In this document: positions 35,330 to 43,692 of the stretch, in pieces | How positions within the stretch are numbered: the stretch's first letter is position 1 | Layout of the letters: every line of letters starts with the position of its first letter | Assembly: GCF_014650915.1 (NCBI RefSeq) | Contig: NZ_BMVW01000014.1 | Span: 26,126-90,125 of the forward strand | Direction: 5' to 3' | From: Streptomyces poonensis | Lineage (GTDB): Bacteria > Actinomycetota > Actinomycetes > Streptomycetales > Streptomycetaceae | Length of the DNA: 64,000 nt | Made by a program: the position numbers and the translations under genes | The notes under the pieces: generated by a model | Database searches by the model: none | What the model was told of the DNA's origin: nothing | Seen by the model: the letters and a program-made list of their open reading frames with translations, nothing else

Positions 35330-35751
35330 CAGCCGGCGTCCCTTCCCTCGGCCCCCTCCTCGGAGGGGATCGTGTAGAAGGGGAAGACCAGGTTGCGCCG
35401 GTCGTTGGTGGAACGCACCGTGTAGTGCACGTCGATGTAGAGGGTGCCGGCGTCGACGGTGTCGAAGGCGACCACCACGTCGTCCACCGCGATCCGCGGC
35501 TCCCACCGTTCGAGGGCCTCACGCACCTGCTGCGCGACGGCACCGGCGGTGGCACCGTCACCGGGGGCGAAGACGTACTCGTGGATGCCGCAGCCGAACT
35601 CGGGGCGCATGGGGCGTTCGCCGGGCGCGGTGCCGAGCACCAGCCGGATCGCCTCCTCGATCTCCCGCTCCCGGTCGACCAGGCCGATCCCGCCGGTCGG
35701 CCCGACCCGCAGCGGGAACGCCCAGCCGCGGCCGATGAACCGCTCGCTCAT
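35329..35751 (-). CDS. CIS baseplate wedge protein, gp25 family
   Basis: A 140-residue gp25/W-like protein: FPLRVGPTGGIGLVDREREI, then IRLVLGTAPGERPMRPEFGC and GIHEYVF. This EPR-containing core is universal in contractile tails, where it nucleates sheath polymerisation at the baseplate. Start and stop both overlap neighbouring genes. Confidence 0.93.
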   Translation of the reverse strand: MSERFIGRGWAFPLRVGPTGGIGLVDREREIEEAIRLVLGTAPGERPMRPEFGCGIHEYVFAPGDGATAGAVAQQVREALERWEPRIAVDDVVVAFDTVDAGTLYIDVHYTVRSTNDRRNLVFPFYTIPSEEGAEGRDAG

Positions 35752-36068
35752 CACACGCCCCCGATCAGGACGTTGGGGGCGCCGGTCACGATCATCGCGC
35801 CGCACGCGGTCTTGTCCCGGGCCTTCGCGGCGGGCAGCCCGCCGATGAGGACCGTGCCCCTGACGGCCGCGGCCGGGTCGGGCAGGACCACGTTGGCCGG
35901 CCCCATGACCGCGTGCGGTGGCATGGGGCAGGTGTGCAGGCTGCCCACGACGGCGGCGGGGCGGCCGCCGATCAGCACGCGTGCCACCGCCTGGGCGGCG
36001 CCGGGCGGCGGAGTGGCGATGACACCGCCGTGGTTCGTGGGGTCGCCGGTACGGGCTGCGGCTGGCAT
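35751..36068 (-). CDS. CIS PAAR-domain spike tip
   Basis: A 105-residue PAAR-like protein with repeated VLIGG-AA turns, HGG...P and SLHTCPMPPHA, giving the His/Cys ligands for the metal at the tip. It sharpens the VgrG-like spike and may carry cargo. It follows the spike gene after a 106-bp gap that contains a 24-bp tandem duplication. Confidence 0.9.
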   Translation of the reverse strand: MPAAARTGDPTNHGGVIATPPPGAAQAVARVLIGGRPAAVVGSLHTCPMPPHAVMGPANVVLPDPAAAVRGTVLIGGLPAAKARDKTACGAMIVTGAPNVLIGGV

Positions 36069-36096
36069 GCGGTGCTCCTAGCGGGAGATCGTCGGG

Positions 36097-36144
36097 CGGT
36101 CGGGAGGTGAGCCGGTGGGACGGTCGGGAGGTGAGCAGGTGGGC
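36097..36144. repeat. 24-bp tandem duplication between spike and PAAR genes
   Basis: Two copies, 36097-36120 and 36121-36144, each starting CGGTCGGGAGGTGAGC, differ at two positions. They widen an otherwise tightly packed operon at this point. Confidence 0.85.
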
Positions 36145-36174
36145 GAGCGGTGGACAAGGGTGGTCGTACGGGCC

Positions 36175-38001
36175 TCAGTTGATCCGGATGAGCCTGGCCT
36201 TGAGGACGCCCAGCAGACCGCCGTCGACGGTGACGTCCGACTTGCCGTTGACGCTCACCGAGCGGCCGCCGACCGTCACCGAGTCCGTGGCGTCGATGTC
36301 CACCTGACGGCCCCGCACGGTCACGCCGCCCTGCCTCGCGTCCAGCGTGATGCCGTCCTTGTCGAGCAGGACGGAGGTGAGGGGGCGGCCCCGCCCGGCG
36401 TACACCGTCAGCTCGATCCGGTCCCGCCGGTCGTCCAGGCGTACTTCGAGGCGCTCGTCCCCGGTCAGCAGCCGCAGTCCGGAGGGGCCGGGGGCCGCGG
36501 CGTCCAGCAGCTCCACCCGGTGCCCCGAACGCGACACCACCGAGCGGCGGTTCACCTTTCCGCTGGTGCCGTCGATCAGCGGGACGTCGTGCGGCGACGG
36601 CCCGTCCACGCCGTTGTAGAGCCCGCCGATGACGTACGGGCTGTCCAGCAGGCCCTGTTCGAACCCGACCAGCACCTCGTCGTTGACCTCCGGACTCACC
36701 ACACCCCCGCCGCCCTTGCCGCCCCACTGCACGGTGCGCACCCAGTCCGTGGTGTAGGTGTCGTCCAGCCAGGGGAACTTCAGGCGCACCGCGCCGCGCT
36801 CTGCGCCGCCCGGCTCGCGTACGTCCGTCACGACGCCGATCGCCAGACCCGGCATGCGCGGGCCACGGCTCGGTGCGTTGGCGCCGGTCACCAGGCCGGT
36901 CAGGGAGCGGTCCGGGCTGGCGCTCACCCACACCGTCGTCCGGTACCCGCGGTGCGGCTCGAGGACGTGCTGCACCGCCGTCGCCGTGTACTTGCCCGAG
37001 AACGCCTGCCCGACGTTGCCGAGCGCCACGGGTTTGCCCGCCCGGAGCAGGGGGTTTCCCTCGGCCACCGCCTCCAGATCGGCGAAACCCGCACCGACCT
37101 GGGCGGCCGTCGCACCGGCGACCGCGGTCGTCTCGGCCTGGGTGCGGTACGGGGTGTCGGTGACGGTCAGCTTCGACGACGCGCCGAACCGGGCGGCGAG
37201 CGCCGGACTCAGGCCCGGCACCGCCGTGTCACTGTTCACCGACGGCTGCCGGGCCACCAGCGGCCGCTTCGTGGTGACGTCCCAGCCGCGCACCTCCACC
37301 TGGGACGCGCCGTCCGCGGCCGACAGCGCCGCCCGCAGCGCCAGCAGGTTCCGCCCGTACTCCAGCACCATCGGGTTCCGGGTGGCCGACGTCGACGGCG
37401 CGGGCGCGCCCGACGCCTTCTGCGGCCGGGTGAACTGGAGCAGCCCCTTGTCGTCGACACGCACCTGCGCGCCGCTCTCGGCGGCCAGGTACTGCAGGAA
37501 GTCCCAGTCGGACACGTTGGCCTGGGAGAGCTGCCGGTAGGTGACCGGCGCGGCCTGTACGGTGCCGCAGGCCAGCCCGGCACCGGCCGCCACCTTGCGG
37601 ACGATGGCCGCCGCCGTCATGTTCCGGTACGCCACCACCTTGCGGCCCCGCTGGAGACGGTGCGCCTTGGAGTAGGCGCGCACCACGGTGAACGAACCCG
37701 TGCTGTCGCGGTCCACCTCCAGGGCCGTCACCTCGCCGTCGAACAACCTCTCGCGGGCCTGCCCCTTCACGGTCACCACCGACACCCGCAGCGGGGTGCC
37801 GATGGTGACGCCGGTCGCCTTCAGGAACTCGTGGTCGGGGTCGCGGAAGGTGAGCACCGCCGCGTCGGGCAGCCCCACGTTCTCGTCCACCACGCAGCTC
37901 ACCAGCTGGGCGGCCCAGACCGGCGGGAGCTCGGCGGGCGCCTCCACGACGGGGTCCGCCGCGAACGACCGGCCGCCCCGTGCCGCCTCGGATGTGCTCA
38001 C
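36175..38001 (-). CDS. CIS central spike, VgrG-like (gp27-gp5 fusion)
   Basis: This 608-residue spike has an N-terminal gp27-like hub region (LVSCVVDENVGLPDAAVLTF, DWDFLQYLAAESGAQVRV). The gp5 OB-fold follows (IGVVTDVREPGGAERGAVRL, VSPEVNDEVLVGFEQG, VIGGLYNG), and a C-terminal beta-prism ends in repetitive VTVGGRSVSVNGKSDVTVDG. No toxin extension is present, so effectors are probably loaded elsewhere. The GTG at 38001 overlaps the LysM gene stop (GTGA). Confidence 0.92.
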   Translation of the reverse strand: MSTSEAARGGRSFAADPVVEAPAELPPVWAAQLVSCVVDENVGLPDAAVLTFRDPDHEFLKATGVTIGTPLRVSVVTVKGQARERLFDGEVTALEVDRDSTGSFTVVRAYSKAHRLQRGRKVVAYRNMTAAAIVRKVAAGAGLACGTVQAAPVTYRQLSQANVSDWDFLQYLAAESGAQVRVDDKGLLQFTRPQKASGAPAPSTSATRNPMVLEYGRNLLALRAALSAADGASQVEVRGWDVTTKRPLVARQPSVNSDTAVPGLSPALAARFGASSKLTVTDTPYRTQAETTAVAGATAAQVGAGFADLEAVAEGNPLLRAGKPVALGNVGQAFSGKYTATAVQHVLEPHRGYRTTVWVSASPDRSLTGLVTGANAPSRGPRMPGLAIGVVTDVREPGGAERGAVRLKFPWLDDTYTTDWVRTVQWGGKGGGGVVSPEVNDEVLVGFEQGLLDSPYVIGGLYNGVDGPSPHDVPLIDGTSGKVNRRSVVSRSGHRVELLDAAAPGPSGLRLLTGDERLEVRLDDRRDRIELTVYAGRGRPLTSVLLDKDGITLDARQGGVTVRGRQVDIDATDSVTVGGRSVSVNGKSDVTVDGGLLGVLKARLIRIN

Positions 38002-38720
38002 CGCTCCTCCTCGCCTCCCGCGTCCCGCAGCCCCGGCACCACCAGTTCGGTGCCGGGCACGAGCGCCATCGGATCGTCGATTCCGTTCGCCTCCGCGATG
38101 ACCCGCCAGGCCGTCGGGTCCCCGTACTCCCGCCAGGCCAGCAGGGCGAGGCTGTCGCCCGCCACCACGGTGTGCGTACTGCGGGCGTCGCGCGCGCCGG
38201 ACGTCGGGTTCTGGCCCGGCGGGTCGACGCTCGCCTCCTCGATCGACAGCGCGCAGGTCGCCCGCAGCGGCTTGCCGTCCACGTCGAACAGCGTGTACGT
38301 GACCGACAGACTCGACAGCACCCCGTCGAACGCCGTCGTCCGCGCGGTGCCCCACTCGAACCGCACCCACGGGCTGGCCGGCTTCTTGCGGCCCAGGCTG
38401 GCCGGGGTCGGCACGCACGCCTTCATCAGCTTCTCCACCGCCTGCTCCACGGAGTTGTCGTGGGTGGCGGTGGCGTCCAGGAACACCTCGAGGCTCAGCG
38501 TGCGCGGGCCGCTGCCGACGAACTCGGGCAGTGCCGACTGCCCCGCCATCCGGGAGGGGGAGCGACGCCACTCGGTCGTCTTGCGCAGCTCCAGGGTGGA
38601 GGGGTTGAACTGGAGGTTCAGCCGCGCGATCGTCCCGCCGGGCTTCGCACCGACCGAAGCGGGGGGCTCCTTCAGGGTCAGCTGGGCCCTGGCCCGGCTG
38701 GAGCGGACCGCTGGGGACAT
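37998..38720 (-). CDS. CIS hub protein with LysM domain (Afp7/gp53-like)
   Basis: A 240-residue protein. The N-terminal part (ARLNLQFNPSTLELRKTTEW, SLEVFLDAT) is typical of CIS tube-baseplate connectors, and the C-terminal LysM is THTVVAGDSLALLAWREYGD followed by PGTELVVPGL. In related particles it sits between tube and spike. It is part of the overlapping minus-strand operon. Confidence 0.88.
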   Translation of the reverse strand: MSPAVRSSRARAQLTLKEPPASVGAKPGGTIARLNLQFNPSTLELRKTTEWRRSPSRMAGQSALPEFVGSGPRTLSLEVFLDATATHDNSVEQAVEKLMKACVPTPASLGRKKPASPWVRFEWGTARTTAFDGVLSSLSVTYTLFDVDGKPLRATCALSIEEASVDPPGQNPTSGARDARSTHTVVAGDSLALLAWREYGDPTAWRVIAEANGIDDPMALVPGTELVVPGLRDAGGEEER

Positions 38721-38824
38721 GCGGGGTCTTCCTTTCCTGGGCTCGTACGGGAGCGGGAGCGGGGACGGGCGGGCGGCGGCGGTTCATGAGGGAGTCAGAG
38801 GAAGTCAGAGAAAGCCAGTGGGAG

Positions 38825-39250
38825 TCACGAAGGCCGAAGTCCTTCGTGGGCGATCTCCAGCGTCTCCACCGCGGCCTCGGAACTGGCGGGGTCGAAGGAC
38901 GGCCCCTGCCAGCGCACCGGGACGATCCCGAACACCTGCCAGCTGATGATCCGGGTCAGGTCCGGTTTCAGTGCCACGATCTCGCCGTCCTTGGGCTCCA
39001 CCCGCTTCAGCGTCTCGTCGAGCCAGCGGGCGATCTTCGCCGTGTCGGCGGTGACCGGCCGGGTGAGCGTGATGTTCGACCAGGTCACACGCCCGGGCAG
39101 GTTCCACGTGAACCCGTTGTTGCCGCCCTCGGCGTACGTCTCCATCTCGACCTCGGCGCCCATGCCCGAGCAGGTGTGGAAGGCGCCCAGGTCGTTGCCG
39201 CCGATCGCGAGCCGGAAGAACACGCTCGTCGCGAAGATGTTGTCCGTCAT
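38825..39250 (-). CDS. CIS second tube protein (gp19-like, baseplate-proximal)
   Basis: A 141-residue T4 gp19-family protein: FFRLAIGGNDLGAFHTCSGM, VEMETYAEGG and LTRPVT. It differs from the main tube protein at 43217 and lies next to the hub genes, as tube-initiator paralogues (Afp5/Cis1b-like) do. It likely forms the first ring on the baseplate. Confidence 0.88.
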   Translation of the reverse strand: MTDNIFATSVFFRLAIGGNDLGAFHTCSGMGAEVEMETYAEGGNNGFTWNLPGRVTWSNITLTRPVTADTAKIARWLDETLKRVEPKDGEIVALKPDLTRIISWQVFGIVPVRWQGPSFDPASSEAAVETLEIAHEGLRPS

Positions 39251-39299
39251 TCGTCCGTCATCCGTTCCGTGCCCTCGTGCCCTTGTCCGCTTCGTGCCC

Positions 39300-42200
39300 T
39301 CAGCGGCGTCCGTCGTGGGGGCGGCCCACGCGTTCCCGGCCGCGCCGCAGCTCGGTGCGGAGCAGCCGGGCCACCGGGTCGATCAGACGGCGCGCCAGGT
39401 CGTCCAGGTCGAGGCCGGGATCCTGCGGTGCCGGTGTGGCGGCGTGCCGGGCCGCGTCCCTGCCGGAGGCGGACGACGCGGAGGCCGGCCGCGACCGGCC
39501 GCGCGCCGGTACCGCCTTGGCCGGTACGCCCGTGGGCAGGGCCGCACCGCCAGTGCCGCCGGTGCCGCCGATGTCACGCTGCACCGGGGGCACCGCCCGG
39601 CCGGTTCTGCCGTCTGCCGCCGAGCCGGAGACCGGGGAGGCCGGTGCGGCGGCTCTCCGCTGGACCACGGGGACGGTGGCACCCGGGTGGGGCGTTTGTG
39701 CAGGTGCAGGTGCAGGTGCTGTGGCCGTCGATGGGTGGAGGGCGGTCGTCGGGAGTGACCGGGGCGCCACGGCTGCTGCTCCGGGTGTCTCCCGTCGGGG
39801 CGGCGCGGGCCGGACGACGGGGACCCGTCGGCCGGAGCCGGGAAGGTCCCGCGAGTCGGGGGAGCTGGGGGAGTCGGCGGGGCTGGGGGAGCCGGGGGAG
39901 TCGGCTTTCCGTATGCCCGTGCCCGTGCCCGAACCTGCCGACGGCCCGCGCTGCGCGGTCGCGGCCCGCTGCACCCGTGGCCTCGCCGGAGAGACCTCGG
40001 ACGGCGCGGAACCGCTCCGCAAGGTGATCGGGGCGGTCGGTACGTCCGGTGTGCCGGGCCAGCGCGCCGCCACCACGGGGCGACGGTCAGCCGAACGCGA
40101 GGCGGCAGGTGGGTCCACCCCCTCCGGGGCCCGGGTGTTCAGGGAGAGCGGGCGTGCGGCGAGCAGAGGAAGGACGTGAGGCGCCACCGGGGTCGAGGGT
40201 GCTCCGGAGCGGGGCGCGGCGAAGGAACGCAGGCGGGAAGGGCCGGAGCGGCTGGCGCCTCGGGTGCCTTCGGCCACGGTCCGCGCGACCACGACCGGGG
40301 TTCGGGCGATGGGACCAGTGGGATCGATGGGATCAGTGAGATTCGTGGAACCTGTGGGACTGGTGGGGCCGTGGGCCCGTTGTTCGCCGGAACCGGACCC
40401 GCCGGACGCCGTGCCGGCGGAAACCTCGCCCGCCGGGTGGTGGGGTGCCGCGGCCGAGGGCGGGGTCACCAGCGGCGTGGCGGTTCCGTCCCCGTGGCGG
40501 ACGGGGCCGGGCTCCCGGGTGCCTCCGGGCGACGACCGGTCCGCGAGACGGCGCTGCACGTCGGCCGTTCCCAGCAGTGGCGCGTCCGCCCCGCGCTCTC
40601 CCGGTGTGCGCGGTGCGGTCCCGTCAGGTGTCGTGTGGCCGTGCGCGGTGAGCGGCGGCGCCGGGGCGCGCTGGACATCCGCGCTGCTGGACGCCGTACG
40701 GGAGGCGCGTCCGCCGGACGCGGCGGAATCGGGCAGGCCGGCGCTCGGCGGCAGCGCGGACAGCGGGGCGCCCAGGCCGCCGCGCGCACGTGCCCCGCGG
40801 CGGCCGGGGCCGGGGCCGAAAGGCCTGTGCGGGTCGTCGATCGGTGCGGCGGTGCCGTGGGCCGTGTCCTTCGCGCCGCCGGGAGCCGGTGCCTTGCGAC
40901 TGCCGTCGTACGGGTCCGGCGTGCTGATCGTTCCTTCGGCGTGACGCTGGACGACGGGCAGCGTCGGACCGGACGCGGATCCGATGCCGGGCGCGGGGTG
41001 CGGAGCGGTCTCGCCCGGCAACGGCTGAGCCGTGGACGGCAGTTCGCTCAGCGGGGCGCCTAGGGGTGCGCGGCTCCTGCTCGCGGGCGGTGTGGCGGCG
41101 CGCTGCACAGGAGCGATGGCGTCCGCCGTCGTCCCGGCGGGTGCCGGCGAGGTGGACGAAGGGACGGGAACGTCAGGGGCGGTGCCGTCGCCGGACTGCG
41201 GGGCGGCGGCGGGCCGCACCGAGAGCACACGGCGCACGGGTCCGGCCGGGCGCCGGGCGACGGTCAGGCGCGGCCCCACCGGGTGAAGCCGGACGGCCGG
41301 GTGGGACACGTCCACATCGGTGCCGGAAGGACGGGGCTCCTGCGGCTGTCCGCCTTCCTGGGGGGACCGTGGCTCGGCCGTTCCCCTCGCGGCGCGTTGG
41401 ACGGCCGGGCCGGACGGCGTACGCCTCCCGGAACCGGCCGGTGACCGCGATGCGCGCCCGGACTCCGCCGCGGGCGAGTCGGACCGTGCCCGTACGGTGG
41501 GCCTGCCCGGAGCGGACCGTGCCACGGCTCCGCCGGCGACCGCGCCCGGGACCACCGCCACACGTCGTACCAGAGGGATCTCAGGAACGGCCGACCGGAC
41601 GCCGGTGTCTCCGGAAGTCACGACCGGGCCGGGGCCCTGCTGCACGGCTCGTCGGACGGGCGGGGCCGACAGGGGAAGCACAGTGGGAGAACCCGCGGAC
41701 GTGAGGCCGCGGGTCCGTGGGGCATTCCCCGGACCGTCCGTCCCCGCGGTGCCGCTGTCGCCGTGACGCCCCTCGACGAGTGCCCGCCCGGCGCCCGCCT
41801 CCGCCGCTCCGGCGCCGCTACGGGAAGGCCGTACGGCGGGGAACTCCGAGCCGGACGCAGCCGTACCGGCCGAAGCCGTGCCGGACGGGGCCGAAGCCGT
41901 GCCGGACGCGCCCGACCCGGACAGCACCGGGCCGGACGACTGCGCACCCGGACGCGCCCGACGCGCGCCCTGCGATCCCCGCGCGGCGGACGGTGTCCGA
42001 GCCGCACTGCCCGAAGTCGCGCCGTCCGGAATCCCGGTGCCCGCCGTCCCGGCGCCCGCACCCCCGGCATCCGGTGCACGGCCCTGTTCCAAGCCGTCCG
42101 CCCCCTGTGGGCGCACCGCCCGGAGCAGCAACGGACCCCCGCCGGTGCGAAGGGCGGGCTGCGGGGCGGCGGCCGGACGTGTGACGCCGCGCACCAGGCC

Positions 42201-42560
42201 GGCCGGCGCCGTGGGCAGTACGGCGTGGCCGAGGCCGGTACCGAACGACGGGTTCTGCCAGGCGGTCAGGCCCGCACGGAAGGCGAGGCCGTCGCTGACG
42301 CCGAGCGGGGCGCGGGAGACGGTGAGGTCCGGCGCCGTGGTGCTGCGCCAGCCGCCGTCCCAGCCGCCAGGCACGGAGGAACCCGGGACGCCGGGCGCGC
42401 TCCGCTCCGGTCCGTCCGGGCCGTCGCTGGACGGACCGGCGCTGGACGGACCGGCGCTGGACGGTCCGCCTGCACCGGCGCCGGAGCGAACCCCGTGCCG
42501 CGCACGGCCCGCGGTGTCCGCTCCGGCGGCCCGGCGGCGCAGCCAGTCCCGCCATGCCAT
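39300..42560 (-). CDS. Large disordered CIS-cluster protein with repeated VQR motifs
   Basis: This 1086-residue protein is dominated by Ala, Pro, Ser, Gly, Thr and Arg and is almost surely disordered. Only the ends look ordered: MAWRDWLRRR at the start and a C-terminal amphipathic helix (LDLDDLARRLIDPVARLLRT). Between them the tripeptide VQR recurs eight times, usually as (P/V)VQR(A/R/H). A G-A-P-L-S-(A/E)-L-P block occurs twice. Codon usage is strongly coding-like (high GC3) and the ends abut neighbours closely. It lies between the tube initiator and DUF6760. No helical tape-measure protein is seen in the cluster, so a ruler or cargo-chaperone role is possible but unproven. Confidence 0.75.
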   Translation of the reverse strand: MAWRDWLRRRAAGADTAGRARHGVRSGAGAGGPSSAGPSSAGPSSDGPDGPERSAPGVPGSSVPGGWDGGWRSTTAPDLTVSRAPLGVSDGLAFRAGLTAWQNPSFGTGLGHAVLPTAPAGLVRGVTRPAAAPQPALRTGGGPLLLRAVRPQGADGLEQGRAPDAGGAGAGTAGTGIPDGATSGSAARTPSAARGSQGARRARPGAQSSGPVLSGSGASGTASAPSGTASAGTAASGSEFPAVRPSRSGAGAAEAGAGRALVEGRHGDSGTAGTDGPGNAPRTRGLTSAGSPTVLPLSAPPVRRAVQQGPGPVVTSGDTGVRSAVPEIPLVRRVAVVPGAVAGGAVARSAPGRPTVRARSDSPAAESGRASRSPAGSGRRTPSGPAVQRAARGTAEPRSPQEGGQPQEPRPSGTDVDVSHPAVRLHPVGPRLTVARRPAGPVRRVLSVRPAAAPQSGDGTAPDVPVPSSTSPAPAGTTADAIAPVQRAATPPASRSRAPLGAPLSELPSTAQPLPGETAPHPAPGIGSASGPTLPVVQRHAEGTISTPDPYDGSRKAPAPGGAKDTAHGTAAPIDDPHRPFGPGPGRRGARARGGLGAPLSALPPSAGLPDSAASGGRASRTASSSADVQRAPAPPLTAHGHTTPDGTAPRTPGERGADAPLLGTADVQRRLADRSSPGGTREPGPVRHGDGTATPLVTPPSAAAPHHPAGEVSAGTASGGSGSGEQRAHGPTSPTGSTNLTDPIDPTGPIARTPVVVARTVAEGTRGASRSGPSRLRSFAAPRSGAPSTPVAPHVLPLLAARPLSLNTRAPEGVDPPAASRSADRRPVVAARWPGTPDVPTAPITLRSGSAPSEVSPARPRVQRAATAQRGPSAGSGTGTGIRKADSPGSPSPADSPSSPDSRDLPGSGRRVPVVRPAPPRRETPGAAAVAPRSLPTTALHPSTATAPAPAPAQTPHPGATVPVVQRRAAAPASPVSGSAADGRTGRAVPPVQRDIGGTGGTGGAALPTGVPAKAVPARGRSRPASASSASGRDAARHAATPAPQDPGLDLDDLARRLIDPVARLLRTELRRGRERVGRPHDGRR

Positions 42561-42564
42561 GTGA

Positions 42565-42723
42565 TCAACCGCCTTCGTTCATGCGGGTGTTGATGCGGGC
42601 GATCTCGGCCACCCACTGCTGCCGTTCGCCGTGGGTGAGGTCGAGGATCTCCTCACGTGGCCAGTGGAAGTGATAGGCGATGTACGCGATCTCCTCCCGG
42701 AGCCGGGGAAGCGCGTACGTCAC
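42565..42723 (-). CDS. DUF6760 family small CIS protein
   Basis: A 52-residue protein reading VTYALPRLREEIAYIAYHFH, then WPREEILDLTHGERQQWVAE. It matches the tiny DUF6760 proteins present in most Streptomyces CIS clusters. The GTG at 42723 overlaps the preceding stop (GTGA), and its own stop is 4 bp before the disordered protein's ATG, so translation is coupled on both sides. The helical, Trp-containing sequence suggests an assembly adaptor, but the function is unknown. Confidence 0.8.
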   Translation of the reverse strand: MTYALPRLREEIAYIAYHFHWPREEILDLTHGERQQWVAEIARINTRMNEGG

Positions 42724-43220
42724 GATTCCCCCAGGCGCCCACCCGAGAGGTCGACCTCGAAGCCGCCCTCGCAGTGCGGGCAGGTCACCGCCGCGCGGGT
42801 GTGGCCCTCGCTGTTGACGCGGCGGTAGAAGTCCTGGAGGAAGGCGACGTCGGTGGCGTACATCCGTTCCACGACGCCGGCGTGCACATCGGTGATCGAG
42901 CCGATCCGGGTGATCACCTGGCTCAGCAGCACCACGCTCAGGTACGCCGGGTTCTCCTTGACGCGCAGGTCGATCTGGGGCCGCAGCTCGTCCCGGGCCG
43001 TGGCCAGCCGCATCGCGCCGTGGCGGTGCACCGTGCCCGCCTCGTCGACGTACCCGCGCGGCAGCTCGAACTCGAACTCGGTGCGCAGCCCGCTGCTGTC
43101 CTCAGGGCGTGGCGGGGCGGCGGCCGGAGTGGGGGCCGCCGCCTGCTCCGGCGCCTGGGCGGGCGCCGTCACCTGGAGGAGATCCTCCAGGTTGCCCGCC
43201 GTCACCGTACGGCGCCTCAT
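42720..43220 (-). CDS. CIS baseplate hub assembly chaperone-like protein
   Basis: A 166-residue protein with a disordered Ala/Pro linker (about 18-45), a FEFELPRGYVDEAGTVHRHG core and a CPHC pair near the C-terminus (VTCPHCEGGFEVDLSGG). This layout corresponds to the T4-family hub assembly chaperone-like proteins annotated in actinobacterial CIS. The start overlaps the tube gene stop (ATGA). Confidence 0.75.
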   Translation of the reverse strand: MRRRTVTAGNLEDLLQVTAPAQAPEQAAAPTPAAAPPRPEDSSGLRTEFEFELPRGYVDEAGTVHRHGAMRLATARDELRPQIDLRVKENPAYLSVVLLSQVITRIGSITDVHAGVVERMYATDVAFLQDFYRRVNSEGHTRAAVTCPHCEGGFEVDLSGGRLGES

Positions 43221-43657
43221 TCGACGACGATCTCCTCGAACGTGATCGTGACCGACTCGGTGGCCGGGGACGACTCGCCCGCCTTCAGGGACGGGCCCTC
43301 CCACTTGGAGGCCCAGCCCTGCATCAGCTGGATGCGGCGGACCGTGTTGCCCTCGGTGTCCTTGATCTCGATGGTGAGGTTCTGCCGCGCGGTGTTGACG
43401 GCGCCGTTGTTGAGGGTCTCCTTGATCCAGTTGGTGAACTCGCTGCTCTGGTCGAGCCCTCGGGTGATCGTGATCTCGCCGGCCTGCCGGGCACCCGGCT
43501 GCTTGCGGATGATCTGCTTGCCCTCCGCGGTGACCTGCTTGACCTCGACGACATCCTCCTCGACGGTGAACCCGCTGATCTCCTGGATCGACTCCACCAG
43601 GTATCCGCCGAGCTGCACGCCGAAGACGTGGGTGGAAAGCGCATCGCCCGTTGCCAT
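43217..43657 (-). CDS. CIS inner tube protein (gp19-like)
   Basis: A 146-residue main tube subunit: FGVQLGGYLVESIQEISGFT, EVKQVTAEGK, ITRGLDQSSEFTNWIKET and MQGWASKWEGPSLKAG are the conserved blocks of Cis1/Afp1 tube proteins. Hexamers stack inside the sheath to make the needle. It lies directly after the sheath gene. Confidence 0.95.
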   Translation of the reverse strand: MATGDALSTHVFGVQLGGYLVESIQEISGFTVEEDVVEVKQVTAEGKQIIRKQPGARQAGEITITRGLDQSSEFTNWIKETLNNGAVNTARQNLTIEIKDTEGNTVRRIQLMQGWASKWEGPSLKAGESSPATESVTITFEEIVVE

Positions 43658-43692
43658 GACTGTCTGTCAACCTTTCCTTGCAGACCCGCGGG

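Noticed and set aside
34029..35561. Long Arg/Pro-rich frame across baseplate J
   Set aside because: It is a shifted-frame shadow of the clear baseplate gene.
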